Part shown: positions 1-7,509 of the stretch, piece by piece
Position numbering within the stretch: the first letter of the stretch is position 1
How the letters are laid out: each line of letters opens with the position of its first letter
From: Pseudobacteroides sp.
Lineage (GTDB): Bacteria; Bacillota; Clostridia; Acetivibrionales; DSM-2933
Length of the DNA: 64,000 nt
Direction of reading: 5' to 3'
Assembly (NCBI RefSeq): GCF_036567765.1
Contig: NZ_DATCTU010000081.1
Location: 124,001-188,000, forward strand
Position numbers and translations under genes: made by a program
The notes under the pieces: model-generated
Told to the model about the DNA's origin: nothing
The model's input: the letters and a program-made list of their open reading frames with translations, nothing else
The model's database searches: none

Positions 1-751
1 TTATTACTTTATTGCCACCCTTATAGTGTGCCTGTTTGATAAGATTTAATAACAGTGAAACATATTCGTTCCTGTATGCCCTGTCTATCATCCTGAAGGT
101 ATTATTGATATCATACATATCATTCTTTTTTAAAACATCGTAAATCTTTATCATTTCACGCTTGACAGCTTTATCAAAATCGTTTAGCGAAACGTTAATA
201 GCCTTTAATATGTTGCCATGGGTTATGTATCTGCTATTTATAATTTTAAATGTCTCAGGCAGCTGATTATTAAACCTTGATCTGGCAATCATTGTAAAAA
301 TATAAAACAGCAATATTGCAAATATAACAGCCATAAAAATATAGAAAAGGAGAATATACCATATAACCGACACTAATGGAATGAATATTATAATGCTTAA
401 GGCTGCAAGCCCTAAAAACGCAAAGCAGGTCATGGTGGCAAATTCAAGGTTTCTCTCATACGAATAGTTGTTGAACATGCCTATTTTAAAAGCAATATTT
501 TCAGCCAAGCTAAGAAAATACCTGTTCTTTTTCAGCTTTTTTGTAATTTCACGAAGTGCATAGCGTTTGTCCTTATTGACACTGTAAAACTGCTTGATTT
601 TGTATGCATTCAGCATTTGAATTATCAGCCTTATCAACAGGACTATAGCTGTTATAGTAAGCAAAACACATACAGCAGTAAATAAATCCATTTGAACTAT
701 ATATGCTGATATCCTTTTCCAGCCTTCAATTATTCTTGAAATTATGGACAT
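1..751 (-). CDS. TadB-like / type II secretion F-domain membrane protein (partial)
   Basis: Open frame starting at ATG 751 and running off the left edge, with about 250 residues visible and no stop. A first hydrophobic segment lies at about residues 17-40 and a second hydrophobic block, probably two helices, at about 105-150. After it comes the cytoplasmic signature of T2SSF/TadB proteins: a proline-containing segment (QLPETFKIIN) followed by ITHGNILKAINVSL, matching the 'LP..l..ia..l..G.sl..Al' pattern of the family. In Tad/Flp systems such proteins form the inner-membrane platform that works with the CpaF ATPase, which here is the gene directly upstream (74-bp gap). The TadB assignment rests on this context plus topology; a divergent clostridial membrane protein cannot be excluded. 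Confidence 0.6.
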   Translation of the reverse strand, partial: MSIISRIIEGWKRISAYIVQMDLFTAVCVLLTITAIVLLIRLIIQMLNAYKIKQFYSVNKDKRYALREITKKLKKNRYFLSLAENIAFKIGMFNNYSYERNLEFATMTCFAFLGLAALSIIIFIPLVSVIWYILLFYIFMAVIFAILLFYIFTMIARSRFNNQLPETFKIINSRYITHGNILKAINVSLNDFDKAVKREMIKIYDVLKKNDMYDINNTFRMIDRAYRNEYVSLLLNLIKQAHYKGGNKVI

Positions 752-773
752 AATCCCTCACCTACTTTTTATG

Positions 774-823
774 TTAAGGCATGATTAAATATTGCTTACA
801 TTTTTTGAGTGTGTTTTGACAAG
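774..823. repeat. Decayed copy of the 4327-4430 hairpin element
   Basis: These 50 bases align without gaps to 4327-4376, with 15 of the first 16 positions identical and about 36 of 50 overall. The sequence fills the gap between the cpaF-like and tadB-like genes. The right-hand arm is missing, so it no longer forms the long stem. Confidence 0.45.
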
Positions 824-825
824 TT

Positions 826-2475
826 TTATTGTCCATCTTTGCATCTTGAAAAGTAATTCATGAATTCATTAATCTCCTCTTCACTTACATACCTGCCTAT
901 TTTTGAGAAATAATCTTTTGAAGGAGGATTTAATGCAATCCAATCGTTCTTATTCCTGTCGTACTGAATTATTACATTGTACCTGTAGCTCTTCCTGTAT
1001 ATATACTTCAGTACGGCATATTGTGCCATCTTTGCTAGGTTGTACAAAAGATCCTTAAATCTGCCCTCCACAACTGGGGAAATAAATGTCTCCTGCTCAA
1101 CATACTCTATTTCTACAATACTATCAACTATAATCCGTCCGTTTTCAAGCTTCGCAAGGTGCACTACCAGATCAAGACCTCTTGCAATATCGGCCTCTGC
1201 CACATCGCTGTTGTTGTACATCTCAGTTCGCATCATGAGGTTTCTAAGGTTTGTAACCACCTCAAAGGGGGTCTTTGAGTGAAGAGTAGCTCCGACACCT
1301 GCATTAAGCCTCAAGCTAGAGTTCACAAGCTCTGCTACCTCCGCCGGTTTTGTTATCTCACCTACGTATATTACATCCCTGGCCATTTTCAGCATTATTT
1401 CAAAGAGCTGGGCAATAGTTCTGTCGGGGTTTTCAATAAGGGTCAGGACATTCTTCCATGGATACTTTTTCCTAGCCTGAAGCTCATTCTGGGTATCAAG
1501 TATTCCGATCCCCCACATATCAGGTATCTTTTCCATCATAGCCAATAGGAATGTAGATTTTCCAACACCCATATCAGAGCCTGTCACAAAATGAGAACCC
1601 CTGCCCTTTTGGTTCATGGAAAGGAATCTGAACACAAGCTCATTTATGGTGTTGTATGAGTCCCTCATTTCCTCCAAAGTAATTTTTGAAAGATTGAATA
1701 TTCTTTCGTTGTAATAAAGGTCGCCTTCTGCTGTAGCGTTAAATCCGGCTACAGTAATACGGCTGCTGTTATCCTTTGATGTAACGAGGGTGGGATTGCT
1801 CTTATCATAGTTTAGTACTGCATTTCTCGTTGTCTTCTTTTGAATGTTTAGAATGACGTTTTCATCTTCAAACCTCAAAAACTCCAAATGCAGCTTGTTC
1901 CCCTTATAAACTATATAAACATAATCCTTGTCTATTATGCCTATTTCACTGATTTTATGATGCTGCAGCGAATCAATTACATCCTGCCCGTAAACATCTG
2001 CATAAATAAATGTTGCAAGGAGCTTCAGCTTCTTTGTAAGGTCAAAGCTGTACTTGATATATGCCTCTTCTGAAACTGCGATTTTCCATATATCCTTTTC
2101 CAGAACTCTTATATAAAGGTGATATTTATTGATTATTTCAGATATGTCATACAGCTCAATAAGCATTTCGAATATTACCTGAGCACTATTATTCTTAAGT
2201 TCCCTGAAGTCTATAAACCTGTTAATGCCATCATCATCGAGCTTATAAAGCTGCTTTAAAATGATTACATACTGATTTATAATATGTGCCCTTACCTCTT
2301 TTCTTCCTAATGCCGCTTTGTCCTTATAGCCGGTATAGCGTTGAATCTCTTTCTCTGCCTCTCGCCTGTCAACGTTATAAAGTCTCTGATATTTATCTAT
2401 ATCATTTAATATCTCATCCATTTCCTTTGATATCTTTTTAAATTCTTCAACATTATTAACCTTCAAATCTCCCAC
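826..2475 (-). CDS. CpaF/TadA-like secretion ATPase (T2SSE family)
   Basis: 549-residue hexameric-type secretion ATPase, expected to power pilus assembly or secretion at the membrane with the TadB-like platform. The N-terminal half (1-280) is helical and not conserved. The C-terminal half carries the T2SSE core: Walker A GSDMGVGKS at 299-307, the region equivalent to Walker B/Asp box ending in VGEI at 371-374, and the His box GATLHSKTPFE near 395-405. The core is recognisable but divergent, for example ITKPAE where most CpaF proteins have VRGxE. The frame opens with GTG at 2475 but the ribosome site is poorly spaced, so the start is uncertain; upstream is a repeat-filled gap separating it from the MinD-like gene. 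No FHA or other extra domain is seen. Confidence 0.8.
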   Translation of the reverse strand: MGDLKVNNVEEFKKISKEMDEILNDIDKYQRLYNVDRREAEKEIQRYTGYKDKAALGRKEVRAHIINQYVIILKQLYKLDDDGINRFIDFRELKNNSAQVIFEMLIELYDISEIINKYHLYIRVLEKDIWKIAVSEEAYIKYSFDLTKKLKLLATFIYADVYGQDVIDSLQHHKISEIGIIDKDYVYIVYKGNKLHLEFLRFEDENVILNIQKKTTRNAVLNYDKSNPTLVTSKDNSSRITVAGFNATAEGDLYYNERIFNLSKITLEEMRDSYNTINELVFRFLSMNQKGRGSHFVTGSDMGVGKSTFLLAMMEKIPDMWGIGILDTQNELQARKKYPWKNVLTLIENPDRTIAQLFEIMLKMARDVIYVGEITKPAEVAELVNSSLRLNAGVGATLHSKTPFEVVTNLRNLMMRTEMYNNSDVAEADIARGLDLVVHLAKLENGRIIVDSIVEIEYVEQETFISPVVEGRFKDLLYNLAKMAQYAVLKYIYRKSYRYNVIIQYDRNKNDWIALNPPSKDYFSKIGRYVSEEEINEFMNYFSRCKDGQ

Positions 2476-2477
2476 CC

Positions 2478-2528
2478 CTATTTCTTAGACATTACAAAGT
2501 AACTTTGCACCGCTATTTCTTAGACATA
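2478..2528. repeat. Short tandem repeat next to the 81-bp element
   Basis: The motif CTATTTCTTAGACAT occurs at 2478-2492 and 2513-2527 (period 35), and a third time as the right end of the neighbouring element (2595-2609). Between copies lie small palindromes of the type CAAAG..CTTTG. On the minus strand each copy reads as the last codons and stop of the upstream MinD-like gene, so the array looks like a duplication of that gene's 3' end. Confidence 0.7.
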
Positions 2529-2609
2529 ACAAAATTACGAAGTAATTTTGCATCCTTAATGTTGTCGTGTGAAATAATGATGCGGCATGCATCATTATTT
2601 CTTAGACAT
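2529..2609 (+). repeat. 81-bp dispersed hairpin element, copy A
   Basis: Left part is a small palindrome (AAAATTAC..GTAATTTT). Right part (2562-2609) starts TTGTC, ends GACAT and holds a perfect 13-bp inverted repeat GAAATAATGATGC / GCATCATTATTTC. Copy B at 22730-22810 has exactly the same length and layout. The element overlaps the last codons and stop of the MinD-like gene. Confidence 0.75.
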
Positions 2610-3398
2610 AAAGAAGGAAAATAATTTTCCCTGCTTGATGCCTATATCCTTTAACTGTATATCAGCACCATATCTTTTTAATAAAAATTCTGTCAGCAAA
2701 AGCATTTCTTCATGTACCGATACTGTCCTAATGCTTTTACTCAGTATAAAATTAAGAACCGAGTGGTCATTACATTCATTAATCATTGAAACATCGTAGT
2801 TTATAGTAAATACTTCACCTTCAAAGCCCTTTGCTTTTAGCATTCCCTTGATATCGGAAGTCTTAAGATTTATGTTATCCCTGTATCTGTTAACTACATA
2901 TACCACCTTATCGGAAAACTCCTTATATAGCTGGTTTCCCAACGCTAAATCCACAACATTTTTATATTGATTCAAAACCACCAGAATGACATGGGACCTT
3001 TCGAAGAATCTTCTTGTAAGGATGCTGCTTCCAGATATGGTGTCAACAACTACGACATCATAAAGTTTTTCTGAAAAGCTTATCAGTTTGTCTATACTGT
3101 TATTACTTAATTCAAAGCACTCATTGGCTATAAGAATGTCCATTTCCGAGTTTATAGATTTTACACAGGTATCAAAATTATCCTCTTTCAAAAGCCCTGC
3201 CTCGATAAGGCTTATAAGACTATCTAATCCTTTTAATGCATGGGTATCACTAAAATAATATTCAATATCCTTACTGAATTTATTGATATCTCCAAGCAGC
3301 ACCTTCCCCTTTATGAGCTTTGTAAGCATAGCGGAAAGGTTAATAGCACTCTGGGTCTGACCCATTCCCTTTTTTGGAGCTGTTACCGAAATCACCAT
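2595..3398 (-). CDS. MinD/CpaE-like protein with degenerate P-loop
   Basis: 267 residues with the ParA/MinD layout: N-terminal strand and deviant P-loop region (VTAPKKGMGQTQSAINL, residues 5-21), a strand reading VLLGDIN at 33-39, and a later DVVVVDT strand. The family P-loop is KGGxGKT/S; here the invariant lysine of the GK pair is Gln14, and the usual DxD after the second strand is D-I-N. ATP hydrolysis is therefore doubtful. CpaE/TadZ proteins of Tad systems localise the machinery to a pole, and many are atypical MinD relatives, which fits the place between cpaB-like and cpaF-like genes. A good ribosome site (AAAGGAGAC) precedes ATG 3398, 12 bp after the cpaB-like stop. The last codons and stop lie inside repeat copy A. 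Confidence 0.7.
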   Translation of the reverse strand: MVISVTAPKKGMGQTQSAINLSAMLTKLIKGKVLLGDINKFSKDIEYYFSDTHALKGLDSLISLIEAGLLKEDNFDTCVKSINSEMDILIANECFELSNNSIDKLISFSEKLYDVVVVDTISGSSILTRRFFERSHVILVVLNQYKNVVDLALGNQLYKEFSDKVVYVVNRYRDNINLKTSDIKGMLKAKGFEGEVFTINYDVSMINECNDHSVLNFILSKSIRTVSVHEEMLLLTEFLLKRYGADIQLKDIGIKQGKLFSFFMSKK

Positions 3399-3410
3399 AA
3401 GCCGTCTCCT

Positions 3411-4298
3411 TTATCTTTCCACCTTTACCTCTGGTTTCTGGGAATTATTCTCTTTTGAGGAATCTGATACTGTTCCCTGTTTTAGGCTTTGATTTACATC
3501 TCCTTCTTTTACACCTGCATCTCCTGTACTTCCTATGGGGATAATACCGGCTAATGCAGAATCCTTTTCATCTACTTTTATCATTGGGATCTTCTTTGAC
3601 TGTACTGCATAGTTGAATGTCTTGGCAGATGCTTTTTGGCTTTCATCAATATACAATCTGGTTTCAAGATACCCCAGCTTGCTCGCCAACAAAACATCCC
3701 TGTAGCTTGTTTCATCAAGGGCGAATATCAAGGTATAGGAGCTTATTGTTCCGTCCTTTCCCTCCGACTTGTATATTTTCCTGACTTTAGTCTTTGCAAC
3801 CAAAATGTCATAAGTTCCGTTTCTATAATTGACAATCAAGTCAACTATATTACCGGGTTTAACTTCTTCTGCAACAATACTTCTTACAGCAAATTCCTTT
3901 AGCCTGTCATAGTCTCCAAACCATTTTTGCTCTGTAGATAGGCTGTCTAGTATTATCTGCTCTCCAAACCTGAGATCCTCTTTTGTTATTTTATTTTTTA
4001 ACATATCAATATCAAAGGCTGCATTTGAAGCAACAAAATCATTTGGTATGTCTATAACCTTCACCTTTCTCTTAATTATTTCATCTGTAAGTTGGGTGTA
4101 CTTAGGAATTCCTTCCTTATCTGCTATCACAGCTATTTTCATCTTAGGCATAGCAGCTACATCAATTTTGGCCCTTATTTCCTTTTCCAGGCTGCTAGTA
4201 AGTCCAGGTATCCTAATGTTATTAAAGTAGTATATAGTTCCTGCCATCACCAATAGAAATACTGCAACAAGCAAAATAAATTTTTGAGTTTTGAGCAT
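3411..4298 (-). CDS. CpaB/RcpC-like SAF-domain protein
   Basis: 295 residues. One N-terminal membrane helix (about 7-25) anchors an extracytoplasmic part. Residues about 50-110 form an SAF-like domain (IAVIADKEGIPKYTQLTDE onwards), followed by an RcpC-type region (RSIVAEEVKPGNIVDLIVNY) and a low-complexity Gln/Lys/Ser tail. CpaB proteins are assembly or periplasmic factors of Tad/Flp pili; in a Gram-positive cell this one would face the wall. ATG 4298 is preceded by AAAGGA. It lies between the kinase (179-bp gap containing a hairpin element) and the MinD-like gene (12 bp). Confidence 0.75.
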   Translation of the reverse strand: MLKTQKFILLVAVFLLVMAGTIYYFNNIRIPGLTSSLEKEIRAKIDVAAMPKMKIAVIADKEGIPKYTQLTDEIIKRKVKVIDIPNDFVASNAAFDIDMLKNKITKEDLRFGEQIILDSLSTEQKWFGDYDRLKEFAVRSIVAEEVKPGNIVDLIVNYRNGTYDILVAKTKVRKIYKSEGKDGTISSYTLIFALDETSYRDVLLASKLGYLETRLYIDESQKASAKTFNYAVQSKKIPMIKVDEKDSALAGIIPIGSTGDAGVKEGDVNQSLKQGTVSDSSKENNSQKPEVKVER

Positions 4299-4326
4299 TA
4301 AAATCCATTCCTTTCTGATATGTAAA

Positions 4327-4430
4327 TTAAGGTATGATTAAAAAGTTACTTCCGCTTTTGAGCGGGTGTTGACGAGCTAAGTCAACACATAAGCGAAATT
4401 TATAGCGGAAGTTACTTTTTGATCGTACCT
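4327..4430. repeat. Long inverted-repeat (hairpin) element between operon genes
   Basis: Imperfect 27-bp arms at 4330-4356 and 4404-4430 enclose a second perfect hairpin GTGTTGAC / GTCAACAC (4366-4373, 4381-4388). Inside a transcript this would fold into a long stem. It carries no clear T-run, so it looks more like a processing or stability element, or a small non-coding mobile-element relic, than a classical terminator. Confidence 0.8.
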
Positions 4431-4476
4431 AAAACTGCATAAACATTCAAATTATAAAAATGAATTCAATACGAAC

Positions 4477-6138
4477 CTAGCCCTTCCCGAAAATTGATCC
4501 TATGAGGCCGCCTATTTTATTGCCTAAAGTCCTTTTAGGAATTATATTAAGATGTGATAATATATTAAGATATTCCTGAGACTGTTTTTCCAAAGCGATT
4601 TTAGCATAGAATGAGTTGACGTTTCTATACCTCTCTCTATCCATATGGTAATTGATAGTACCTATATGCTTATTTCCTCCAAAGAAGCCGCTGAGCACAT
4701 TTTGCGGAAGGTTAACATCCTTCTTGTAGTCAAATGCAATAAGCCTGATCTTGTCTAGAGAAATGTCATTCCTATCCTTCATATACTGAAAATACCCCTC
4801 AAAACCCCTTAACTCATCTATGTTTGCTCCAGAAGCAATGAGATTATAATCACTCTTTATTAGTGCTGATTTGCTGTACAGATCATGTATTGAACTGTTC
4901 AGACATAAAATTGTAACATCAAAGGTTCTGTATGAGTATTCAACAAGCTTCTCAACATCTAAATCCTTATACTTTTCATAATTGTATATGTCATAAGGGT
5001 CTGTAAGGACATATAGATTACTTGAATTCTCAATATTTATGCAGGCTTTTTCCAAGACATCCTGACTGAAAAAATTTCGTTCCATCGCTTCCTTAATCAT
5101 ATTAAATCCGTAATTTTCATCTCTGGAAGAAACATATTTATCAAGTTTAGGTACAAGATTAAGATTTAAGTCGAGATTGGATGATATGAAATCTAAATTA
5201 ATTAATATTACCTTTAAGTCCGTCAGATTTGTTATTACATAAGCCGCTTCAGCAGCAAACTCCGAATTTCCCAGAACACTTAGCACTAACTTCTTAAAGC
5301 TAATATGCGTTTGTCTAGCAACTTCTTTTCTGCCAATTATATTGTCGATACTATGGTTACTGCTTCTTTTACCAGCTTTTTTAAGATCAATTACGAGCTC
5401 GGCAATGCTCCCGTATCTTTCATTCGGGTCCTGCCTTGTGCACCTGTTAATGACGCTGTCCAGCTTCTCCGATAAGCTGCTGTCATAAAGCCTTATGGAT
5501 TTTATCTCATATGGAGGATCATTTGGGCTTTTCCCTGTCACAAGGTGATACAATGTCACTCCAAGGCTGTAAATATCAGTCCTTTCATTGGTTTGACCGC
5601 TGCCATACTGCTCTGGTGCGGCGTATCCTCTTGTTCCGATGTAGACGGTATCAAAGTTGGATTCCTCTTTATACTCCCTGGCAATACCGAAGTCAATGAG
5701 TTTTATGGATCCATCATTTGTCAAAATTATATTTCCCGGCTTCATGTCCCTGTAGATTATCGGGTTGGGCTTTTGATTATGCAGATAGCTGAGGACATCA
5801 CAAATGTCAAGTGCAAACTCAATGACCTTTTCTTCTGGATATTTCCCAGCCCTGCCAAGGTCCACATCAAGGGAAGTTCCATCAATATAATCTACGATTA
5901 TATAAATGTTTTCATCATCCTCAATTATGTCAAAGATTCTTGGGAGTGCAGGATGATTTAGCCTCTTAAGTATGTTAGGCTCAATCAGAATATCTATTCT
6001 GGAGTTTTTGTTTATTTCCTTAATAGCCCACAGAGTCCCGAGCTTAACATTCTCAGCAAGATAGACAGTACTCATGCCGCCTTGTCCAAGGGGCCTTAGA
6101 ATACGGTATTTTCCATCAAAAAGCCCATTATAATTCAT
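4477..6138 (-). CDS. Ser/Thr protein kinase fused to a P-loop-less MinD-like domain
   Basis: 553 residues from ATG 6138 (ribosome site GGTGAT six bases before; a GTG three codons earlier is possible). Residues 1-265 are a Hanks-type kinase with all key residues: Gly-rich loop GQGGMS at 18-23, Lys40, Glu53, catalytic YRDMKPGN with Asp131, DFG at 149-151, and APE at 174-176. There is no transmembrane helix and no PASTA domain, so it is cytosolic. Residues about 270-500 read as a MinD/ParA fold: LVLSVLGNSEFAAEAAYVI aligns to the P-loop strand-helix but lacks GK(S/T), then VILINLDF and a TFDVTILCLNS strand. It is the first visible gene of the Tad-like operon, suggesting phosphorylation control of the machine. 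The domain fusion is seen; its role is inferred. Confidence 0.85.
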   Translation of the reverse strand: MNYNGLFDGKYRILRPLGQGGMSTVYLAENVKLGTLWAIKEINKNSRIDILIEPNILKRLNHPALPRIFDIIEDDENIYIIVDYIDGTSLDVDLGRAGKYPEEKVIEFALDICDVLSYLHNQKPNPIIYRDMKPGNIILTNDGSIKLIDFGIAREYKEESNFDTVYIGTRGYAAPEQYGSGQTNERTDIYSLGVTLYHLVTGKSPNDPPYEIKSIRLYDSSLSEKLDSVINRCTRQDPNERYGSIAELVIDLKKAGKRSSNHSIDNIIGRKEVARQTHISFKKLVLSVLGNSEFAAEAAYVITNLTDLKVILINLDFISSNLDLNLNLVPKLDKYVSSRDENYGFNMIKEAMERNFFSQDVLEKACINIENSSNLYVLTDPYDIYNYEKYKDLDVEKLVEYSYRTFDVTILCLNSSIHDLYSKSALIKSDYNLIASGANIDELRGFEGYFQYMKDRNDISLDKIRLIAFDYKKDVNLPQNVLSGFFGGNKHIGTINYHMDRERYRNVNSFYAKIALEKQSQEYLNILSHLNIIPKRTLGNKIGGLIGSIFGKG

Positions 6139-6560
6139 ATTTATCACCGTTAATGTGGAATTTTGTATTGATTAAAGAATTGACTGGATTTGAAAAATAT
6201 TGTATGTATTAATTATATCAGAAATTTTTCCATAATTCAATCTATTAAAATCAATAAACCTATTACATTTGTCTATCGCAAATAACGTTAACCGTTCGTT
6301 ATTTATTCTGCCAAATACAAGATTAATGAAATTTTAATTTAATATCAATTAATCTATTACATTTGTGAAAAATTTATTAATATTTGAAAAATTATATTGA
6401 AAAATACTCAGAATAAAAGTAAAATTGTATAGACAAAAAATACATTAATTGGGTAATAAAAATATTAATACTAATACAAACAAAGTGAGTAATAAGTTCA
6501 AAGCACAATAATTAATTCATAAATAGATTTGTTTAGTGTTTTAAGGGGTAAAATCAAGTT
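6139..6560. other. Divergent intergenic region with direct repeat and palindrome
   Basis: Very AT-rich spacer between divergent genes. A 23-bp direct repeat sharing CTATTACATTTGT occurs at 6251-6273 and 6345-6367 (20 of 23 identical). A palindrome AATAACG..CGTTATT lies at 6281-6303. These are plausible regulator sites but I recognise no known operator. No small gene is evident. Confidence 0.5.
6397..6425 (+). promoter_or_regulatory. Candidate sigma-A promoter of the lysozyme-like gene
   Basis: TTGAAA-17-TAAAAT, giving a leader of roughly 130 bases before ATG 6561. The match is fair but the region is so AT-rich that chance matches are likely. Confidence 0.4.
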
Positions 6561-7499
6561 ATGAAAGGTAAGATAAAGCTTATATCGACGGTTTTAATAG
6601 TTTCCATATTATTTCAGCTCCAGTGTTCTGACGAGGTAAAAGCAAAAGAAAACATGACTAATAAAGAAATTAAAGTGATTTCAAATAATTATAAAACAAC
6701 AACAACAATAAGTGGTATTAGCATGAGAGAAACGGATACAACAAAAGAGGAGAGGCGAGATACTCTAGAATCCGTACAAGAAAGCATAAATTTAAAAACC
6801 ACATTACCTAAAGAGGCAATGGATTTTGTACATAAACTGGAGCTTAAGAAAAAACTATGTAAAAGACTTTTTGAGATTTCTTTAAGTCAGGGTATTGGCA
6901 GCGGCATAACAAATACATATTCAGTCGAAGAAGCGGTTGATTTGCTGGTAAGTGAGCTTGACAGCGAGTTAAATAATTCTAATTGCGGTGTTCCAAAGGA
7001 AATGATTGCCTCAGTTCTTTTTAGAGAAATAATTTGTTATGATGTATTTGACAAATATGGAGACGGGAAATGGGCTAAAACCTTGGGAATATCTCAGATA
7101 AGTGTTAATGGTGCAAGGATTAACGATCAGATTATATCCAAGAAGGAAAATATTCCTCCAAAGTTTTCCAACTGCACGGATGAAGAGGTGGCCGCTATGC
7201 TAACTGATGATTTGCAAAACGTAGAGTTTGCAGCTGAAGCCTTAAAATCCAGAGCTTATTTAATGGATTTGGATATACAAACAAAGAATCAGTTTGAAGT
7301 GGAAGAAATTTTGGCAGAATACAATGGTTATGAAGGCCAAATTCCCTTTGTTTCAGAGCTTGCAGTAAAAATCGGGCTTGATATCAGATTGCCTGAAATA
7401 GGACTTGTGCAATACAAGGAGACCTATGGAAAGGAAACTTATAAGTATTTAGAAGAGTTTAAGGCATACTATGAGGCTATTGATAAGATAGCCTCATAG
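6561..7499 (+). CDS. Secreted lysozyme-like (transglycosylase-fold) protein
   Basis: 312 residues with an N-terminal signal peptide (cleavage probably after VKA at about 28) and a Thr-rich spacer to about residue 90. The C-terminal part resembles a lysozyme/SLT fold: SVLFREI at about 146-152 supplies a candidate catalytic Glu, GISQISV at about 176-182 matches the 'G.mQi' turn of lytic transglycosylases, and [17 protein letters not shown] matches the 'ni.~a..yL' helix that follows. Substrate would be peptidoglycan, outside the cell. The gene stands alone on the plus strand; its last codons form the terminator hairpin. Sequence similarity is weak, so it may be a substrate-binding or inactive relative. 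Confidence 0.55.
   Translation: MKGKIKLISTVLIVSILFQLQCSDEVKAKENMTNKEIKVISNNYKTTTTISGISMRETDTTKEERRDTLESVQESINLKTTLPKEAMDFVHKLELKKKLCKRLFEISLSQGIGSGITNTYSVEEAVDLLVSELDSELNNSNCGVPKEMIASVLFREIICYDVFDKYGDGKWAKTLGISQISVNGARINDQIISKKENIPPKFSNCTDEEVAAMLTDDLQNVEFAAEALKSRAYLMDLDIQTKNQFEVEEILAEYNGYEGQIPFVSELAVKIGLDIRLPEIGLVQYKETYGKETYKYLEEFKAYYEAIDKIAS
7469..7499 (+). terminator. Terminator hairpin made by the last codons and stop
   Basis: Perfect 12-bp stem CTATGAGGCTAT / ATAGCCTCATAG, the right arm ending in the TAG stop, followed by TTGTTCTTTTT. It separates two convergent genes only 10 bp apart. Confidence 0.8.
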
Positions 7500-7509
7500 T
7501 TGTTCTTTT

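Noticed and set aside
2478..2609. CRISPR array
   Set aside because: Only two to three short copies with unequal spacing and palindromic spacers, and no cas genes nearby.
4327..4430. Insertion sequence
   Set aside because: No transposase, no target-site duplication identified, and only about 100 bp long; kept as a hairpin repeat.
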